Source: Cellulomonadaceae bacterium
Lineage (GTDB): Bacteria > Actinomycetota > Actinomycetes > Actinomycetales > Cellulomonadaceae
Assembly: GCA_031283115.1 (NCBI GenBank)
Contig: JAITCK010000102.1
Span: 1 to 7,193 of the forward strand
DNA length: 7,193 nucleotides
Reading direction: 5' to 3'
Positions within the stretch are counted from its first letter, which is position 1. Every line of letters begins with the position of its first letter. The position numbers and the translations under genes were made by a program. Positions 4,971 to 7,193 of this stretch are shown here, one piece after another. The notes under the pieces are model-generated. The model did not search any database, was not told where the DNA came from, and saw only the letters and a list, made by a program, of their open reading frames with translations.

Positions 4971-6663
4971 ACGAGGTTGCTGCGGCATGTCTGCCGTGCG
5001 GGAGGGTTTGGGTGGAGGCGCTGTTGGCTGACGCGCTGTTGGCTGACGCAGTGTCGACTGGTTCAGTATCTGGTGGTGCGGCGGCAGGGGAGTGGTCGGG
5101 GCGGAGCAGGGCTTCCCAGAGGGTTTGGACGTGGGCACTGGTGTAGGTGTCGGCGGCGCGGAGGCTGGCTTGGCGCCACTGATCCAGATCCGGGTGGGTC
5201 AGAGTGTCGATGATGGCGGTGGCGAGGGCGGTAATGTTGGCGTCGTCGCTGGCCTGGCGGGGAACAAGGAGGCCGTTGACGCCGGGGGTGACCATTTCGC
5301 GGTTGCCGTAGTCGACGTCGAAACCGATGATGGGCAGGCCTTGAGACAGAGCTTCCAGCAGGGACAGGCCGAACCCTTCCGACGTGGATGCGGAAGCGTA
5401 GAGGGCGTACCCGGTCAGCAGGCCGTCTAAGGGCTGGTGGCCCATGAGCCGCACACAGTCTTGGGTGCCAGTGTCGGCGATGGTGGCGACGAGCAGGTCA
5501 CGTTTACCCTCGCCGTAAATATCTAACCGCAGGTCGGGGAAGGTTTTGCGGGCGATAGCGACGGCGCGAACCAGCCAGTCCAGATGTTTTTCGTCGGCCA
5601 GGCGGGACGCGGTGACAATGGCGTTGCGGTCGTAGTCGTCGACGCTGGCGGGCTGGGTGACCGTGCCGACGGGGATGGTGGCGATGGGGATTTCGCGGCC
5701 CGGATAACACTGGGTCAACTGGTCTTCTAGCAGGTCAGCCTGGCGGCGGGTGGACACGACCAGCCCGTCCACGTAGTCGGGCCGCATGAACACGTTCTCG
5801 TAGTGGTTGTTCCACAAGAGCACGCCGTCGTCCCAATGTTTGAGGTCGTAATGTTCGGCGTGAACGATGGAGTAGAGGCGGTGGTCGCCGATGGCCGGGT
5901 AGATTCCGTCGATAACGTCGAGCGCCCTGTCGACGATGATGACGTCGTCGGGCCGATCCCAGAGACGGGCGAACACGTACTGGAAAAACTGGACTCGCCC
6001 CTCCAACAGAATATCTCCCCCGAACGAGGCAGGGCGGTCGCGGTGTCGACTCACTGTTGCTGACGGCCCGGCCCCGGCATCGTAGAGGGGGGATGCAGGG
6101 GTGATGGTGGTGCGGACGATGTCGCGGTCGGCAGTGTAAGTCTGCCAGGCGGCAAGGCAGCCGTCTTCGGTGTAAAAGTCGCGCCTGACTAGGCGACCGC
6201 CGTGAAAGTGCTCCACATGGTTGAGGGTGGAGTCGTAGTGGTCGGCCCGCAACAGCACACCGTCAACAGCCGTGTCGATGTGGTTGACGAACCGTCCGTC
6301 GGGGGTGTTCACGGTACGGATTTGATAGCGGATGGGTTGACTGGTCATCACCACGTCGCAGCCGTTGGTGAAGGTTTGTTGAACCTCGTAAGGGCCGGTC
6401 AGGCTGGCCAGGAAAGCCTCGACGGTGAGGGTGCAGGGGGCGGTGGGGCGGCCTGTGACCAGGTTGTAGATCCACAGTACGGTGGCGCGCTCAAAGCCGG
6501 TCAGGTCGGTGAATACGCACGGGTTGGTGTGAATGTAGTCGGTGAAAACGTAGAAGGGGTCAACCCAGTCGATGGTCGCCAGCAGGTCGCGGCGGTACAT
6601 TTGCGCGTATTCCACGCCGGATGACGCATAGCCGATGGCCTTGTTGATGTTGTAAACCCGCAT
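4969..6663 (-). CDS. gtfA: Accessory Sec system O-GlcNAc glycosyltransferase GtfA (catalytic subunit)
   Basis: Seen: 564 residues from ATG 6663. The N-terminus MRVYNINKAIGYASSGVEYAQ matches the GtfA hallmark, with its glycine-rich acceptor/donor loop. The beta-rich insertion typical of GtfA (about 90-215, binds the adhesin) follows. The C-terminal Rossmann half carries HAEH (268-271), RLADEK (R354, K359) and EGFGLSLLE (E429, E437; the EX7E motif of family GT4). Known: with GtfB it transfers GlcNAc from UDP-GlcNAc to Ser/Thr of SRR adhesins in the cytosol. Start: a TTG at 6693 would add 10 residues absent from the family and has no ribosome binding site; the ATG has AAAGCGG 4 nt upstream and a GGAG further back. 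The gap to the secA2 stop is 33 nt. Odd: after the fold ends at about 520 there is a low-complexity Pro/Ala/Ser tail, including a 5-residue tandem repeat. Confidence 0.95.
   Translation of the reverse strand: MRVYNINKAIGYASSGVEYAQMYRRDLLATIDWVDPFYVFTDYIHTNPCVFTDLTGFERATVLWIYNLVTGRPTAPCTLTVEAFLASLTGPYEVQQTFTNGCDVVMTSQPIRYQIRTVNTPDGRFVNHIDTAVDGVLLRADHYDSTLNHVEHFHGGRLVRRDFYTEDGCLAAWQTYTADRDIVRTTITPASPLYDAGAGPSATVSRHRDRPASFGGDILLEGRVQFFQYVFARLWDRPDDVIIVDRALDVIDGIYPAIGDHRLYSIVHAEHYDLKHWDDGVLLWNNHYENVFMRPDYVDGLVVSTRRQADLLEDQLTQCYPGREIPIATIPVGTVTQPASVDDYDRNAIVTASRLADEKHLDWLVRAVAIARKTFPDLRLDIYGEGKRDLLVATIADTGTQDCVRLMGHQPLDGLLTGYALYASASTSEGFGLSLLEALSQGLPIIGFDVDYGNREMVTPGVNGLLVPRQASDDANITALATAIIDTLTHPDLDQWRQASLRAADTYTSAHVQTLWEALLRPDHSPAAAPPDTEPVDTASANSASANSASTQTLPHGRHAAATS
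5020..5049. repeat. 15-bp perfect tandem repeat inside the gtfA 3' end
   Basis: The unit GCTGTTGGCTGACGC (plus strand) occurs twice back to back, at 5020-5034 and 5035-5049. It is in frame and encodes two copies of a Ser-Ala-Asn-Ser-Ala type unit within ASANSASANSAS of the GtfA tail. Copy number could vary by slippage without shifting the frame. Confidence 0.9.
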
Positions 6664-6696
6664 CAGTCCGCTTTCGCTCCCAGGCTTGACCAACGC

Positions 6697-7193
6697 TTAC
6701 GCGAACTGCAGGACGAGTCCGCCATTGCCGTCAACTTCGATGCGGCTGAGGCTGAGTAGGCGAACAATGTCCCGGTTGATGCGGCGTTTCATCTCTTCAA
6801 AAGCGAAGAAGGCTTCCCTGCGGTACTCGTATTCGACCTTGTGTTGGGCCATGTTGCGGCCCGCCACCACGGTTTTGAGTTGCTCCAAAAAGTCGACTTG
6901 TTCCACCCAGGCTACGTCGATGCATTTGAGGAAGCAGATGTTTTGGAACTTGGTGAAGGCGTCGGCTTCTTTGAGGGTTTCCTGTTTGTCATCCAGCGAG
7001 GCAGCAAACAAGCCGGTCAGGCAGGATTTGACGGTCTGCTTGTCGTGAAGGTCGACCCCGTCAAAACCGGCAGGCAACTGGTAACTGAGGTTGTCGAAGA
7101 TGTACCGCATCAGGGAGGTGGGGGAGTCGCCTACCCCGTTTGCGAGGGCTTCGTCGAACACACCTGACGCCAGGGTCAGCAGGTCGTCCCTGG
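6697..7193 (-). CDS. secA2: Accessory Sec translocase ATPase SecA2, C-terminal part (5' end outside window)
   Basis: Seen: an open frame enters from the right edge and ends at TAA 6699-6697, giving 164 visible residues. They match the helical scaffold/wing C-terminal region of SecA. The key segment is WVEQVDFLEQLKTVVAGRNMAQHKVEYEYRREAFFAFEEMKRRI, split here as WVEQVDFLEQLK, then GRNMAQH, then EYEYRREAFFAFEEM. WVEQVDFLEQLK and the ending without a zinc-binding CxC tail fit the aSec SecA2 type rather than housekeeping SecA, which reads W..HL..MDYLR..I.LR.YAQ and usually ends in a metal-binding tail. Known: SecA2 is the cytosolic ATPase that drives SRR adhesins through SecY2 with Asp1-3. Context: gtfA follows after 33 nt on the same strand, as in classical aSec loci. 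Most of the motor domain is not visible, so assignment to the aSec subtype rests partly on its neighbours. Confidence 0.9.
   Translation of the reverse strand, partial: RDDLLTLASGVFDEALANGVGDSPTSLMRYIFDNLSYQLPAGFDGVDLHDKQTVKSCLTGLFAASLDDKQETLKEADAFTKFQNICFLKCIDVAWVEQVDFLEQLKTVVAGRNMAQHKVEYEYRREAFFAFEEMKRRINRDIVRLLSLSRIEVDGNGGLVLQFA

Noticed and set aside
6664..6693. TTG start at 6693 for gtfA, adding 10 residues
   Set aside because: The conserved GtfA N-terminus begins at the ATG at 6663, and no ribosome binding site precedes the TTG.
1..7193. CRISPR arrays, insertion sequences or transposase genes
   Set aside because: No regularly spaced repeats, transposase motifs or terminal inverted repeats with target duplications were seen.

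Overview
The window is GC-rich, with GTG starts, NNC/NNG-dominated codons and actinobacterial-type proteins, so it most likely comes from a high-GC Gram-positive bacterium (Actinomycetota), possibly a host-associated one. The genus cannot be fixed from the sequence.

Left part (1-1463, minus strand): the first 321 codons of cinA run off the left edge. Upstream of it lie two separately expressed tRNA genes, tRNA-Arg(ACG) and tRNA-Ser(GCT). Each has a plausible sigma70-type promoter and a hairpin terminator. The spacer between the tRNAs has no credible gene but holds several short perfect dyads.

Middle (1464-3631, plus strand): a dyad-rich leader precedes a complete 650-residue protein of the NHLRC2 type. 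It has an N-terminal thioredoxin-like domain with a CINC active site, then an NHL beta-propeller, then a C-terminal beta domain.

Right part (3658-7193, minus strand): this is the 3' end of an accessory Sec (aSec) locus, transcribed right to left. The order is secA2 (C-terminal 164 residues visible), gtfA, gtfB, which is the textbook order of streptococcal and staphylococcal aSec loci. In those loci GtfA and GtfB form the complex that adds the first GlcNAc to Ser/Thr of serine-rich repeat (SRR) adhesins, and SecA2 is the motor that exports the glycosylated adhesin through SecY2. Finding this set in a high-GC genome is the most notable result. It predicts asp1-3, secY2 and an SRR adhesin just beyond position 7193. 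The gtfB and NHLRC2-like genes converge with 26 bases between them.
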